Below, piece after piece: positions 21,886-33,380 of a DNA stretch of 64,000 nucleotides. This DNA comes from Castanea sativa (lineage: Eukaryota > Streptophyta > Magnoliopsida > Fagales > Fagaceae). Under the pieces are notes generated by a model, which worked only from the letters and a program-made list of their open reading frames with translations, had not been told where the DNA came from and ran no database searches. Each line of letters opens with the position of its first letter. Within the stretch, counting starts at the first letter, position 1. Both the position numbers and the translations under genes were made by a program. The DNA is taken from the NCBI RefSeq assembly GCF_040712315.1, contig NC_134016.1:2395501-2459500 (forward strand), given 5' to 3'.

Positions 21886-22760
21886 TTGTTCTTAAGAATC
21901 AAAACGAAACTTGGTTAAGTGCGTTCCTCGGACCACAAACCTTGTGGAAATTAATATCTTGTCATTTGTTAGCAAACGGAACCTTAGTTATGCGGGTCCA
22001 CGGACCTCCTACTTTGGAAAATTAACATTTGAAGTTACTTGTTCTTAAGAATCAAACGAAACTTGGTTAAGTGCGATCCTCGGACCACGAACCTTGTGGA
22101 AATTGATATCTTGTCATTTGTTAAACAGAACCTTAGTTATAGGGTCCTCGGACCTCCTACTTTGGGAAAATTAACATTTGAAGTTACTGTTCTTAAGAAT
22201 CAAACAGAAACTTGGTTAAGTGCAGTCCTCGGACCACAAACCTTGTGGAAATTAATATCTTGTCATTTGTTAAACAGAACCTTAGTTATGCCGGGTCCAC
22301 GGACCTCCTACTTTGGGAAAATTAACATTTGAAGTTACTGTTCTTAAGAATCAAACAGAAACTTGGTTAAGTGCAGTCCTCGGACCACAAATCTTGTGGA
22401 AATTGATATCTTGTCATTTGTTAAACAGAACATTAGTTATGCCGGGTCCTCGGACCTCCTACTTTGGAAAAATTAACATTTGAAGTTACTGTTCTTAAGA
22501 ATCAAACAGAAACTTGGTTAAGTGCAGTCCTCGGATCACAAACCTTGTGGGAATTAATATCTTGTCATTTGTTGAACAGAACCTTAGTTATGCCGGGTCC
22601 TCGAACCTCCTACTTTGGGAAAATTAGCATTTAAGGTTACTGATCTTAATAATCAAATAGGAAATTGGTTAAGTCTTGTCCTCATACTACAAACTTGATT
22701 AAAGTTAATTTCTTATTACGTTTGGAAATTAGTGCCTTACTGGTCATTAACTCGGATCTT
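21886..22760 (+). repeat. Tandem array of about 150-bp units, 5 copies plus a decayed sixth
   Basis: Units start at CTTAAGAATCAAA at about 21891, 22044, 22192, 22343, 22494 and (degenerate) 22645, spacing 148-153 bp. Each contains CCTCGGACCACAAACC and GGACCTCCTACTTTGG. It lies between integrase and the antisense gene, a usual place for tandem repeats in Tat/Ogre-type elements. The open frame across units is an artefact. Confidence 0.92.
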
Positions 22761-23356
22761 AAGTTCTATATCTTTAAGCGTTAAGCAAATTTATATAAGG
22801 AATGGTCCTCGGATCTTACATCCTACTGAAAACAATACCACAAATTATAAGGGTTTAATCGTTATATGAGGTCTTTTTTTTTAACCAAGGCATTGTTTAA
22901 AATATCTCAATCATGTCATCTGTTGTTAAGTTTTTAATGCAAAAACATGCGCATGACTGCGTGGAGGTTATGATTGTGCAATTATTATATGTACTAATGG
23001 GAAACTTTGGCGACAAGTACAAAAAGAATAAAGTAAAAAAAGATACAACACGAGTGAAAATCAAACAAAATTGTTCTTCATTAATCATTTAGATATACAT
23101 TACATATTAAGTCTGAATATAGAGAAAGAGAAGTCCTAAGCTAGGTCCTAAGCTTTTGGAGGAGGATCTTGCTGAGAAGTGCTGGTTGCCTCGGTCTCTT
23201 TCAGCTCCAACTCAAAAGGAGACAGAACTTGCTTTCCTTTGTCTGCTGCCTTCGTTGGAGGGACATTGGATTCTATGGTTTGACCCAGGCCCTTCTCGGC
23301 ACCTCCGCCTCCTTCCTTTTCTTTATTGGAACCTGAAAGTTCTGTAGGATCTGGAA
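22761..23356. other. Spacer between tandem repeats and antisense gene
   Basis: No gene recognised. It probably holds the 3' untranslated part of the antisense gene. An open + strand stretch at 23156-23347 has no family features. Confidence 0.5.
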
Positions 23357-25705
23357 TTAGCTTTGGACCATGGGAGGAAGAGCAGGAAGAGTTGTTTCAG
23401 GGGTAGGAATAGCAGCAGGAGCCTCTTCAATCTCCTGTATCTCCAGGGGAAGCCAAACATTCTCGGAATTCCTCAGCTCCGAGGCTAGAGGAACTCCTGC
23501 TATGTTTAGAGCTTCCCCCCAGACTTTCTGACAGTATTCCCGGCATAAGGCCGCGAAAGCCTCTGTCAACTGCTCCTCGGTGGAAGCTACCCCTTCCTCG
23601 TAACTCGCCTGCTTGGCAGCTTCTAAAGAGCGTTGAAATGCGCCGGCTTCTTCCTTCATCAGCGCAAGTTCCTTTTCCAAATCCGAGCGTTCCCTTTGGA
23701 CTCGGGAGAGCTCATCATCTTTTTCATGAAGGAGCTTGCGCTGCCCTTCTATCTGGGTCTTCATGGTCTTCAGGTTTGCCTCAGCCCTATTCCTCTGTCT
23801 TTTTAGCTCAGCCACCTCAGAGATAAGCTTCTCATTTTCAGCAATGGCCGTGCCTAAGGAATTCTCAGTCTCCATGCGAATTTCAAGCTCTGTTCTAGCC
23901 TTCTTCCTAGTATCTTCTATAAACTTCTCGGCCATGAAGACTTCCTGAACGGCCTGCAATAAAGTATGAGGAAATTAGGTATAGCAGGACACTCGTGAAT
24001 AATCCGATACTGTTAAAAATGTAATCTTCCTAAAAAGTTAAACTTACCAGGGCTAGATCCCTTTTTAGAGACAGGAATAATTGAGGTTGGCTCATCCTCT
24101 CCAAGGTCTCCATATCTTTCGGCAGCAGAAGAGGGCGTTCCAACACTTCTGCCAAGTGATGGGCATGACCTTGCTGGGCCGCCCTGATACTGGACTGGTA
24201 GGAGATAGGTGCGCCGTCCAGCCTTAAGTCAGGGGACCAGGTGGCCGGTGCTCGGCGCACTTCGGCCACGTCCCTGATCTCCCCGCTTTCAACTGAGCGG
24301 GCCCTGCCTTTGCCTTTATCCAGCTTCTGCTGCTGAATGGGTGGCGGTTGTTGTCGCGATTTCTTTGGTTCCTTACTGCCTATCTCCTCGGCCTCCCCCT
24401 TTCTCTTCTTTTTGGTATCCTCGGCGGGAAGTTTTGGCTCAGCTGGAGGAGGGGGAGGTGGCAAAGATGAAAGAGCTTAAGACCCCCCCGTCTTTCTCTC
24501 GGCAACCTTCGTAGCTCTCGTGGTTAGGAGACCCTTCATCCTATCCATATCTTCCTCGAAGTCGTCCTCTGGTTGGGCAACGACTAACCCTGCAATTCCA
24601 GAGGCCTCAGTGGCTTCTTCTTCCTTGTCAGAGAGTACAACGAACTGGTTCCCTCGAGGTCTTTCGGTGTCTTCAAATTGGAACTGTTCTATCTCCTCGT
24701 CTAGCATGTTTGACGAAGACACTTGCTCCTCTGGGACAACGGTTGCATGGGAGTGTGTAGCTAGAGGGACCGCGGCAATCGGTTGTAAATACAGTATGGT
24801 GTCAGGGCTGTCAGGGAGGTCGTGATCGTCCAGGAAGTGAGGTCTGGCTACGTTGATCCTCCTACGCCGCCGGTCACCAGCAATAATGGCGTTCTCTATT
24901 GCCTGGAAGTCCGAGGATACGGGGTCGTACCCTAGAATCAAGTGAGCAGCCCTGAGTTGTAGGTCCTCGCTGACAAACACCTCGGAGCGCAGTACCCGGT
25001 TTAGATCTGCAACGTTGCAGTGGCTCAAGCGTGGGCGCACGTGTTGCTTATCTGCAAAGAAGGACATCAAAGCAAACAAACATGGTCAGATTCAGACAAC
25101 ATATAATGAACTTAAATAAACATCAATGCATATGAATACGCATTTTTGTGAGTGTTAGAGGAAGTTGTGCGGTGAGGGGGTTAATCCTAAGGTGTCGCAC
25201 CTGGATCTCCCCACTCAACTGGGCAGTGGAGGTCGTCGTGCCAATTCCCAGAGACGATCAGGTAGTCGTCCTTTATGCCTTTGTTGGATTTGGGCAGACA
25301 GGAGATTAGCCTAACGACACTGGAGTGGGATTTAATGTAGTAACCTACATTGGTAAGTTTATGGCACTCATACAGAAAGACGACATCGTGCCAGGTGAGT
25401 TTTAGACCCATTTGCTCATTTAGAGCATCGACGCAACCCAAAACTCTAAAAACGTTTGAGGTACACTGATCGGGACACAACTGGTGGTTGCGGAGGTACT
25501 CCCTAGTTACAGGCTTTATTGGGAGGGTCATCCCACCCTCTACAAAGGCTACCATTGGGATGATAACCTCTCCCTCCTTTCTAGAGCCGGCCACGGCTTC
25601 CGCCGGGCAATATTTTAAACCTACATCGCCGGGAATGTGATACTTGGCTCTGAAGCCTTCCATTCCAGCGGCGGTATCAACTAGACATTTGAACTTTCCC
25701 ATCAA
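23357..25705 (-). pseudogene. Antisense spliced gene of element 1 (putative gypsy-type transposase domain, coiled coil)
   Basis: Runs opposite to gag-pol. Exon A (25705-25201) has the N-terminal domain resembling the Pfam family called putative gypsy-type transposon (Transposase_28 type), with MTLPIKPVTREYL and WHDVVFLYE. Exon B starts at 25051 after a TTTGCAG acceptor and joins in phase. It reads on past a TAA at 24477-24479 into a Pro/Lys-rich region and ends at a GTAAGT donor (exon end 24048). Exon C (23953-23357) is a long coiled coil rich in Glu, Lys and Arg. Such additional antisense ORFs are known in Tat-lineage elements; their role is unknown. The single TAA is the main visible lesion. 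Confidence 0.75.
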
Positions 25706-26211
25706 ATGTGAACGAAAGGTTAAATTCTAAAAGGGGGAATGATTATAAAGAGAGCCGAGGACAGGGTCTGAGGAGAAAGGGTTAAGAGAAAAAAGGAATA
25801 AGAACTTACAGACTTGAAGTTGTGCGAGTTTCCACGGAGTTGTGTAGATAAAAGGTGATTGCTGATGTTTTGATGGGATTAGTTTCTGGAGAAATAAATG
25901 AAGGCGCAGGTTCCCGAAGCGTCACGACGTGCGAGAAGCAGCCTCGAAATTATATTTATCCCGCCCAAATTTTCATGGAATGATAAGGACCGTTGGATGC
26001 TCATCTCACCGTTGAACGTGGGGGACAAGGTATAACTTACGGTAATAAATGCGCGCGTTTTTGAAAATAAAACCGCCAAGTGTCACCCTCTGGAACGCGA
26101 AACGGTTTTCACACATGTGGTTATTTGCAGAAAGTGTGGAGGAAGTGTTCGTTGGATCAAAACCCTATTTTTCTCCTCGGATGATGAAAAATAGAGTTTT
26201 GAGGGGCTATT
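25706..26211. other. Spacer and polypurine tract before the 3' LTR of element 1
   Basis: Holds the presumed promoter of the antisense gene, with no further coding sequence. The purine-rich GTTTTGAGGGG just before the LTR (about 26197-26207) is the likely plus-strand primer. Confidence 0.6.
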
Positions 26212-26936
26212 GTGGGGAGTAAAAGGACCTAAGTGGGCATATGGGCCTTTGGGCTGTAACATGGAGGGTCGACCTGCTCCAGGATTAAACTCTATGAGTT
26301 GGCCCATACGCCGAGGATCCGAGGATACAGCCGAGGGAGAGTTTCACCTCGGACAGATCCAAGAGAACTCAAGATTTCATTATAGAGGTCAAGGCACAAC
26401 TCTGGAAAGACTAATGGTTAAAAGGGGACATCCTGAACCTTCTAGATGCACTAGTATTAAAGAAAATATCAAGAGTAAAGGCTGCCACCTCCGCATTAAA
26501 GGCTCTGCACCTACCTCCCTGGCCACATTAATGGGGAAGTGACCCCTGAACAGTGGAACTGAAACTTCTGGTCACTATTCAAAGGCACTAAGAAAAGAAA
26601 TATCTAGGGGGAAGGGGGTTGGAGCAACACGCGGATAAAGCATCAGGAAAAGAAGTATTTAAGGGGGCAAGAAGTAAAGAAAAAGAGGAGGAAGAATTGT
26701 AACCTTTAAGAAAGAAAGAGAAATAATACAGAAGAGTCTCGAGCACACGTCCAGAAGAATACTATTGCAATTATCATTTGTTATTTACAAGTATTTGTAA
26801 CTCTTAGCCTGTAATCAAGTTCTCAGTACCTCTAACCTAGATTTGAAAGCCCACACTCTACAAATTTTATTGTTTAAGGCTCATTGGGCCTAAGCCCGTA
26901 GCTGTCTTGGAGTCCAGGTGCAATTGTGCACTTACA
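26212..26936 (+). repeat. 3' LTR of element 1
   Basis: 725 bp, TGTGGGGAG to CTTACA. It matches the 5' LTR except for scattered changes and a dense block of differences near 26738-26763. Confidence 0.95.
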
Positions 26937-26941
26937 AAGAT

Positions 26942-27580
26942 CAATTTTTATTATACATTAATCAAAAAATATTTAAAAATTCAAAAAACTTACAATTTAC
27001 ATATGCTTACATTACCCAAAATTCAAATCAATTCTATGATTTTTTTTTTCTCTCATTTTAATACTCAAACTTCTGCTGTTGTCAATTTGGAGGTTTGTCG
27101 TTAAGTGTCCAACAATGACATCATTTTATCTTTTTAACTTTTAAATTTCAAAATTCAACTAATGAATACTAACATTTTTTTTCTAAAATTAAAAAATTTA
27201 TAAAAAAAATTAGCTCATATTGTCTAAAATAATTCTGAACTTTTATTGAATCTATTGGACGTTCTTATTTTGGTTTTTTTTTTTTTTTAAGAATATTTGT
27301 AACAATCTTGAAAAACATGACATCCGGATCCCAATACAAAATTTCTATACAAAAATTTTCATCAAAATATCAACTTCATAAATTCAACAAAAACCTTCTA
27401 TCATTAAAAAATTTCTCTTTACACTGATTTAAAAGCTAATGTTACGTCGTGATTTGAGAGCTGGATCATGTTACGTCGTGATTTGGACCTTAATGGTGAT
27501 CTAAGCATTGACAACCCAAGTCACAAAATTCTGGAGTTGGACACCAAAAACCCAAATATGGGCCGATTTTCTTCATTTCC

Positions 27581-27620
<40 letters not shown>

Positions 27621-28512
27621 ATTATAAAAATGAAATGGAGAACAAAACCAATATGAAAACTAAATAAAATATAAAATGTAAAAATGAAAATTTTGAAACA
27701 TAAATAGCCAAAATTAAAATTTAAAAAAAAAAATCTCAAACTATAAGAAACAAAAGTATACTTTAATTTAACAAATAAACTTATGTCAAATAAATAAGTT
27801 AATGTTGATTGTAGTTGTTTTAGCCATATCACTTAATACAAGAGTGTCTTAACCATTAGGGTTCATGTGCCATCCACTTACATCACCAGGAAATTTATGG
27901 AATTTTTCTTAGTATTTGCTTCATAAATATTTTTTAGATGGTCATTAAGAAATTTAAATTAAACAAAATTTAATAAAAAAAATAACTTGAGTATATTGAG
28001 TGGTTGAACAAAGAAGAAAAAAATATGCAAATATATATAGTTTTACAATTTTCTCTTATGAGTTTTCATATTTTCAGATAGTTACATGATAATTCATTAA
28101 TTATTAGTTTTCATTATTTATTGCCAATGTGGATAAGTGTGGTCATTTTATTTTGCTTAGTTTGTATAACATTTTTATTATTATACAATTTTCAAAATTT
28201 TCCTACAATAACAGTAAATTATTTACTGTTGTTATATGAAATTTTTACTTTGACTTAGTTTAGGGTTTTTATTTTTTGTTGCACAAGAATAATCTATTCA
28301 TTGTAAAAGGAAAATTAGGTATTGCTCGTCAGATAGATAATATTTTATTCCTTCTAGAGAAAACATATGGGTAATGTTTTGATAAAAGTAAAATTCCAAA
28401 AACTTGATAATGCTTGGTGTCACTGCAACAAATCCTCCAATAGTGGTATCATAAATTTTTTTCTTGACCATTATTTGAACGAAGAGTAGCTGAATTGCTG
28501 CTTACATTAACT
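26942..28512. other. 3' flank of gene B
   Basis: Continues the host sequence split by element 1 and aligns with 34712-37106. It has a (GA)n run (about 27589-27619), an uninserted version of the MITE site at about 27202-27209, and AT-rich DNA. No gene is seen. Confidence 0.65.
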
Positions 28513-29238
28513 TTAAGATTGCACAAGTTTTGCCACAAACTCCTCTATATTTTTATCAGAACTTCCACCTTCATCCACCGCCTCTTTAGCCAATTCTTTC
28601 CATCTGACTGAATTCATTTTCATCTCTTTCCCTCTTTCTCCTTCTATTACTTCCTTTATACACAGCTCTATTTCTTCTTTGGTAGCTATGCCTCTTTCAT
28701 CCAATTTAATCCTTACCCCTACCTTCCACACATCCACAATGAACTTTGCATTAGTTTGTTGATCCGTCCATTGTGGCATTGCAACCATTGGCACTCCCAA
28801 ACTCAATGCTTCAAGGGTTGAGTTCCATCCACAATGAGTCATGAAGCACCCAACGGCCTTATGAGCCAATACCTCTAACTGAGGGCACCAACTCACAACT
28901 AGTCCCTTCTCTGATGTTTCTTGTAAAAAATTAGGAGGAAGTTTTTTCTGTTCAGTTTCTCTGACAACCCACAAGAAGTAGCAATTACTATTCTTTAGGC
29001 CCCTTGTTAGCTCATCCATCTGCTCTTCTCCCAGGGATGCCAAGCTTCCAAATGATGTATAAACAACTGAGTCAGTTTCCTTTGTGTTTAGCCACTTCAT
29101 GCAAGCATCCACATCAGGTTTGAATAGGTGAACGCCATATTCTTTGTCATCCTCCAACCGCTTGTCTAAGTAGATTGATGGAATAGCTGGTCCAATTGTT
29201 TTAACGGGCCATTGTTGGCTTGTCATCCAATTCACCAC
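28513..29238 (-). CDS. UGT74-type UDP-glycosyltransferase gene B, exon 2 of 2
   Basis: 241 codons plus stop, starting GTGGTGAATTGG after a TTAG acceptor (29239-29240). PSPG box from WCPQLEVLAHK to QWTDQ with HCGWNST and terminal Gln, consistent with UDP-glucose use. It differs from gene A exon 2 at four residues (Asp/Asn in KWL.TKE, and three in the MP.WTDQ.TNAKFIVD.W stretch). Joined to exon 1 at 33252-32620 it gives 452 residues. All expected domains are present with no stop. Confidence 0.94.
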   Translation of the reverse strand: MVNWMTSQQWPVKTIGPAIPSIYLDKRLEDDKEYGVHLFKPDVDACMKWLNTKETDSVVYTSFGSLASLGEEQMDELTRGLKNSNCYFLWVVRETEQKKLPPNFLQETSEKGLVVSWCPQLEVLAHKAVGCFMTHCGWNSTLEALSLGVPMVAMPQWTDQQTNAKFIVDVWKVGVRIKLDERGIATKEEIELCIKEVIEGERGKEMKMNSVRWKELAKEAVDEGGSSDKNIEEFVAKLVQS

Positions 29239-30683
29239 CTAATGGAATTTTGAAACATATGTAACAAAATCAGAATAATAAACAATAAACCAATGTTCAC
29301 TGATTAACAACGGAGCCGAAGATGAAGGGGATATTAAAAAAAGGATGAAATATAAATTAAATTATCTCAAATGGAGGAAACGTACAGGGATGTGTTGTGT
29401 AAGCATATTAGTAAGCAAAGCTACAAAACTGAAATACTTCTTTTATAAACAAATCTTATAAAATTTTCATACTTCAATGAGTTGTAAGCTCTGTAGTCAG
29501 TAAGTAACACAGAAGTGGCTAATTCTAGCTTTGCCAAGAACTCACTAAGTCAAAGTAGAGAAGATTGAAGACACATAAAATGGCTCGGACACTAAAAGAA
29601 TACAGGAATATACGTAATTTGACAAGATGCTAATATTTATCAAAGTGTATTAGATGACATCCACTGTATTCCTTTTTTTTTTTTTTAAGAGAAAAAATCC
29701 AGAGTTTCATTTTGTTTTTGCCTTGTCTTCGCTATGTTTTGGCTTTGAAATTTCCTACTATAATAATATCATTACATTTGCTGTTACAAGAAAAATGATA
29801 CTCTTAATTCTTAAATTCACAGAATTTTTAATTCACACCACTTACATATTCAATTTTCCTGGATCTCACCATAAATACAAATGCAAAGCAAATGTATAAT
29901 TCCAAAACCATATACTTTCACACACACTTTACCACAATTGTTCTATGTGGCAAACTGGGAATAGTGAAGAAAAAAATGATGGATTCATGTAATAGTGACA
30001 ATGAACTAATTATAATCTTCCACATAAGACAATTATAGCAAAGTGTGTAATAGTAGAATTATTCCGAACAAATAGGTGACAAGGTTCATATAATTTTTAG
30101 TGCCTACAAAGTTATGGTATTAGACATGCAGTGCGTTGGTTTGAAAGAAAGGCCAAATCTGATCTTATGGAATGAATATGAAAATGAGATTGACTTCAAA
30201 ATTTTAAACTCAATTTCAATTTTTGGATGTTTTTGAGTTTATATAATTTGGCATTCGAGCATAGCTTTTTTTTTTTCATTTATTTATTCAAGTATCATCA
30301 TTATTAATTTTTTTATTAAAGAAAATAGAAATTCCATATTAAAAGTATGTGAGTATCTCTTTCTCTCAATTTATGTATATAAAAATCTAATAACACAATT
30401 TTTTTTCACAAGTGGTGACATCACTTATGGTGATTGATAAATAATACAATAGGCATCAGTCATAATCTTATGAGAAATTATGCAACTTTAATCACAATTG
30501 AATACCTTAATAAATCATGAAAAAAATTAGTGTCTTTAGCATCGTATATCAACATTTCTATTTTAATTAATCACTCTCTCTCAACAACTCAAGGGTTTTT
30601 CAAAGGAAGTTACATTGTTAGTAATTTTTGGCCCACTCTTTCGTTGTTATTTCTTTTCATTCTTTCATATCACCAGCCAAGCC

Positions 30684-30875
30684 AATATTTTAACATTTGC
30701 CACCGCATACCCTTGGTGCGATGGTCACTCCACAAGTATAAGTGCTTGTGGAGTGTGGGGTGTAGGGGGTAAGGGCCGAGGTTCAAGTCTCCAAGAGGGA
30801 GCTTCACACAAATATACACTTAGATTAGGCTAGAGTAGAATTCTATCTTGTATCAAAAAAAATATTCTAACATTT
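30684..30875 (+). mobile_element. tRNA-derived SINE with 15-bp target duplication
   Basis: Body 30699-30860. A box-like TTGGTGCGATGGT at 30713 and B box-like GAGGTTCAAGTCTCC at 30778 form an internal RNA polymerase III promoter; the 3' end is TTGTATC followed by a short A run. Flanks are AATATTTTAACATTT (30684-30698) and AATATTCTAACATTT (30861-30875), a one-mismatch target duplication. The gene A intron lacks it near 11230. It would move by LINE machinery. Confidence 0.88.
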
Positions 30876-31815
30876 ATAAATACTTTTTTGGTTTTTCTAT
30901 TAAAAAAAAACTTTTTGGGTAGACATGTTTATATGATACTTATCCAAAAAAAGGGGGAGAACCGAGAAACTGTTTATATGATATCCAAACAATGTGGAAA
31001 CTTGATATACATACTATTGTCTTGTGTGTATAGACTTCTTGTTGAACCAAAATTTTTGGTGTTTTTTTTTTTTTTTTTGAAAATGAAATTTAAAAAACTT
31101 TTATTTAATGGGGTAACAAATCAAATCTTGTGACTTTAAAATAATAATAAAAAACTCTTGAAGGGCCAATACGAAAACTAAATAAAATATAAAATGTAAA
31201 AATGAAAATTTTGAAACATAAATAACCAAAAAAAAAATATATCAAACTTTAAGGGTCAAAAGTATACTTTATTTTAACAAATACACTTATGTTAATAAAT
31301 AAGTAAGGCAATGCTGATTGCTGTTGTTTTAGCCATATCATTTTTCGACGTTTTCATTTTATATGGAAAAAAATAAGTGATGTGGCTAAAACAACAACAA
31401 CCAGCGTTGCCTTCTAGATCAAATGATACAAGAGTGTCTTAAAATTTGATTAATTAATAGATCAAATGATAAATATGATTTAATTTAGTGTAAAAGTACT
31501 TATTAATTAATACTTGAACTTGGTTGCGAATAATTTAAACTACATTCTTTTGTCTATATAAAACTTTAAACTATATTCATCTTGAGCTGTTCAAGCTAAT
31601 TCATAATAAGTAAACAATAGTTTTTTGAAAATTATTTTTTTTCAAATATAATTGTAATGGTTTTGATATATTTATAGGGTTTGGTCCGTTCGGGATAGCT
31701 TTTCCCGATATTACACAATTGACTAGTATTTATTTTTTTTTTTTTTATGAACCCAATTGACTAGTAGCTATCACTAAACGATATTAATTAACATAATAGA
31801 CTAGTTGTTACTCAC

Positions 31816-31820
31816 TCACA

Positions 31821-31882
<62 letters not shown>
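31816..31882. repeat. Poly-C plus (CA)n tract
   Basis: About 17 C followed by about 24 CA units. The corresponding place in the gene A region (13645-13682) has a shorter CA run. Confidence 0.92.
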
Positions 31883-31886
<4 letters not shown>

Positions 31887-32619
31887 AGGAAAAACAAGAA
31901 GAAGAGAGATAGAATAAAATAGTAGTTGTAAAAAGATAACAATACAAGTGGTTGTAATTAAACCACTTCTCGAAGATTTTGTTTATCGTATACAAGCAAG
32001 ATTGTGTGGATTCTAAAAAATAAAATTGATAATAATAATAAAAGAAAAGATAATGTGGGTTCCATGACTACGTGGACTGGAGATGCATATATTAAATGTA
32101 GGATATAATTATTTTTTTCTTATGTATGGCTCACAAACACCTACATATGTATCCTCATATGTCCCTGAATATAGACTAAATTATAATTGACACTCATAAA
32201 TTTTGGGATAATCTTGATTTTTCCACCTTCAAGTTTTAAAATTTGGATAAATATCCCTAACGTTACATATTATTTTGATTTAAGCCTTTATTCCATGCAT
32301 GGTGATGAGTTCTCCTTTTGAGTGCCACCTTAGCTCAAAACAATGTTCAGTTATGGATTTCGATTTTGAATCTTTATGGGGCAAAACAAAAATTACTTCA
32401 AAATTTGAATGAAAAAAATAATGTAATTTTGAGGTTAGTTGATACCTAGCAATAGGCATCGATCTCATCACAGTTAAATGAAGGGCGGACTATAAATTCA
32501 AACAAAATGTATCCCAATTTTGAAACTTTAGGAGAAAATCAAAATTACTACAAATTTTAAGAATGTAAAATATTGTAACTTATTATCCTCAATATATATA
32601 AATTGATAGCTTAACTTAC

Positions 32620-33252
32620 CTCATTCTCCAACTCGTTGAAAGTGTTGCACAAAAGCCAATTCGCTTCCTGAAAATTCGAGAATTGATTCAATACGAGCTT
32701 TTGCAAAGCTGGGTACAAGCCCTTATCACAAAGAAATGAAGGTAGATCATCGAATCCTAGTGATGGTATTGAGGGCAATGATATTGAAGCCCCTTCTTCT
32801 ATGGGCATTTGAATTACTCCATCATTCGCATGATAATAGATGGCATTAACCACACAAGACTGAGTGAAAAATGGAACCCCATCAATCCCAATTTTCCTTG
32901 CAATTTCTAAAGCCCATGGCATAACTGAGTCATACACCAAAATCTTTGGAGGATATCTGGAGCTATAATGTTTCTCAATAAGCTTTGGTAAGCGTTGTGA
33001 GACATGTAGCTTGTAACGTTCGAGAGATGCATCTATACTCTCCGCATCTTCAGCTTCCTCGGAGCCATCAGAGATGATATCAACATTGATAGAATGGCTA
33101 GGAAGGGCTTGCATGGAATTACCAATAGAGGTGGTAGTGACAAATGTTACTCTAAGACCCTTTGAGGCTAAGCGCTTTGAGAATTGGAGCATTGGGTTAA
33201 TGTGACCTTGTACAGGGTAAGAAAATAATAAGATATGAGTTTCTTTGTCCAT
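32620..33252 (-). CDS. UGT74-type UDP-glycosyltransferase gene B, exon 1 of 2
   Basis: 211 codons from ATG at 33252 (MDKETHILLF). An in-frame ATG at 33312 would add 20 residues, but homologues start at the inner Met, and the extra segment corresponds to the leader of the other copies. Catalytic His in QGHINPM, Asp probably in VYDSVMPW, FFTQSC present. It ends ...LENE before GTAAGT and joins in phase to 29238. Closest to the orphan exon at 14208-14840. Family role: glucosyl transfer to small acceptors in the cytosol; acceptor unknown. Confidence 0.94.
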
Positions 33253-33380
33253 TTTCTTTTCTAATAACGCCCTATGACTCTCTCTTTGGAAGTTTGAGGT
33301 TGAAGAATTCATGAACTAAAATTACAGGAGATAATGGTGTGTGAGTATGTATATTGGTTTCAATTCAACATGTAATGATT
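33253..33380 (-). promoter_or_regulatory. Leader and core-promoter-like block of gene B
   Basis: Contains the same conserved leader as the other copies (complement of GAACTAAAATTACAGGAG), preceded by an A/T-rich CAATATACAT stretch at about 33347-33356 that could act as a TATA element. Confidence 0.4.

Larger units (their letters stand above)
15737..26941 (+). mobile_element. LTR retrotransposon element 1, Ty3/gypsy Tat lineage
   Basis: About 11.2 kb with target duplication AAGAT at 15737-15741 and 26937-26941, LTRs of about 725 bp, a primer site TGGCGCCGTCTGTGG next to the 5' LTR, and gag, protease, reverse transcriptase, two RNase H domains and integrase in gypsy order. The second (archaeal-type) RNase H marks the Tat lineage. 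Downstream are a 150-bp tandem repeat array and an antisense spliced gene. The uninserted paralogous site is at 34707-34711. Coding parts are ruined by stops and frameshifts. It lies antisense to the UGT genes. Confidence 0.95.
29239..32619 (-). other. Intron of UGT gene B (3381 bp)
   Basis: GTAAGT donor and TTAG acceptor. It contains the uninserted element 3 target (29379-29383), a tRNA-derived SINE (30699-30860), a fold-back (31312-31402) like that at 13160, the uninserted element 2 target (31674-31678) and a long C then CA run (31816-31882). It corresponds to the whole stretch from gene A exon 2 to the orphan exon, minus the segment with gene A exon 1. Confidence 0.85.

Noticed and set aside
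22039..22332. Open frame of 97 codons over the tandem repeats
   Set aside because: It is periodic because the DNA is periodic and does not continue through all units.
21886..22760. Regular repeat array as a possible CRISPR
   Set aside because: Units are contiguous 150-bp tandem repeats without unique spacers, in a plant retrotransposon.
33253..33312. Upstream in-frame ATG of gene B exon 1
   Set aside because: The 20-residue extension matches the untranslated leader of the other copies and is not seen in UGT74 proteins.
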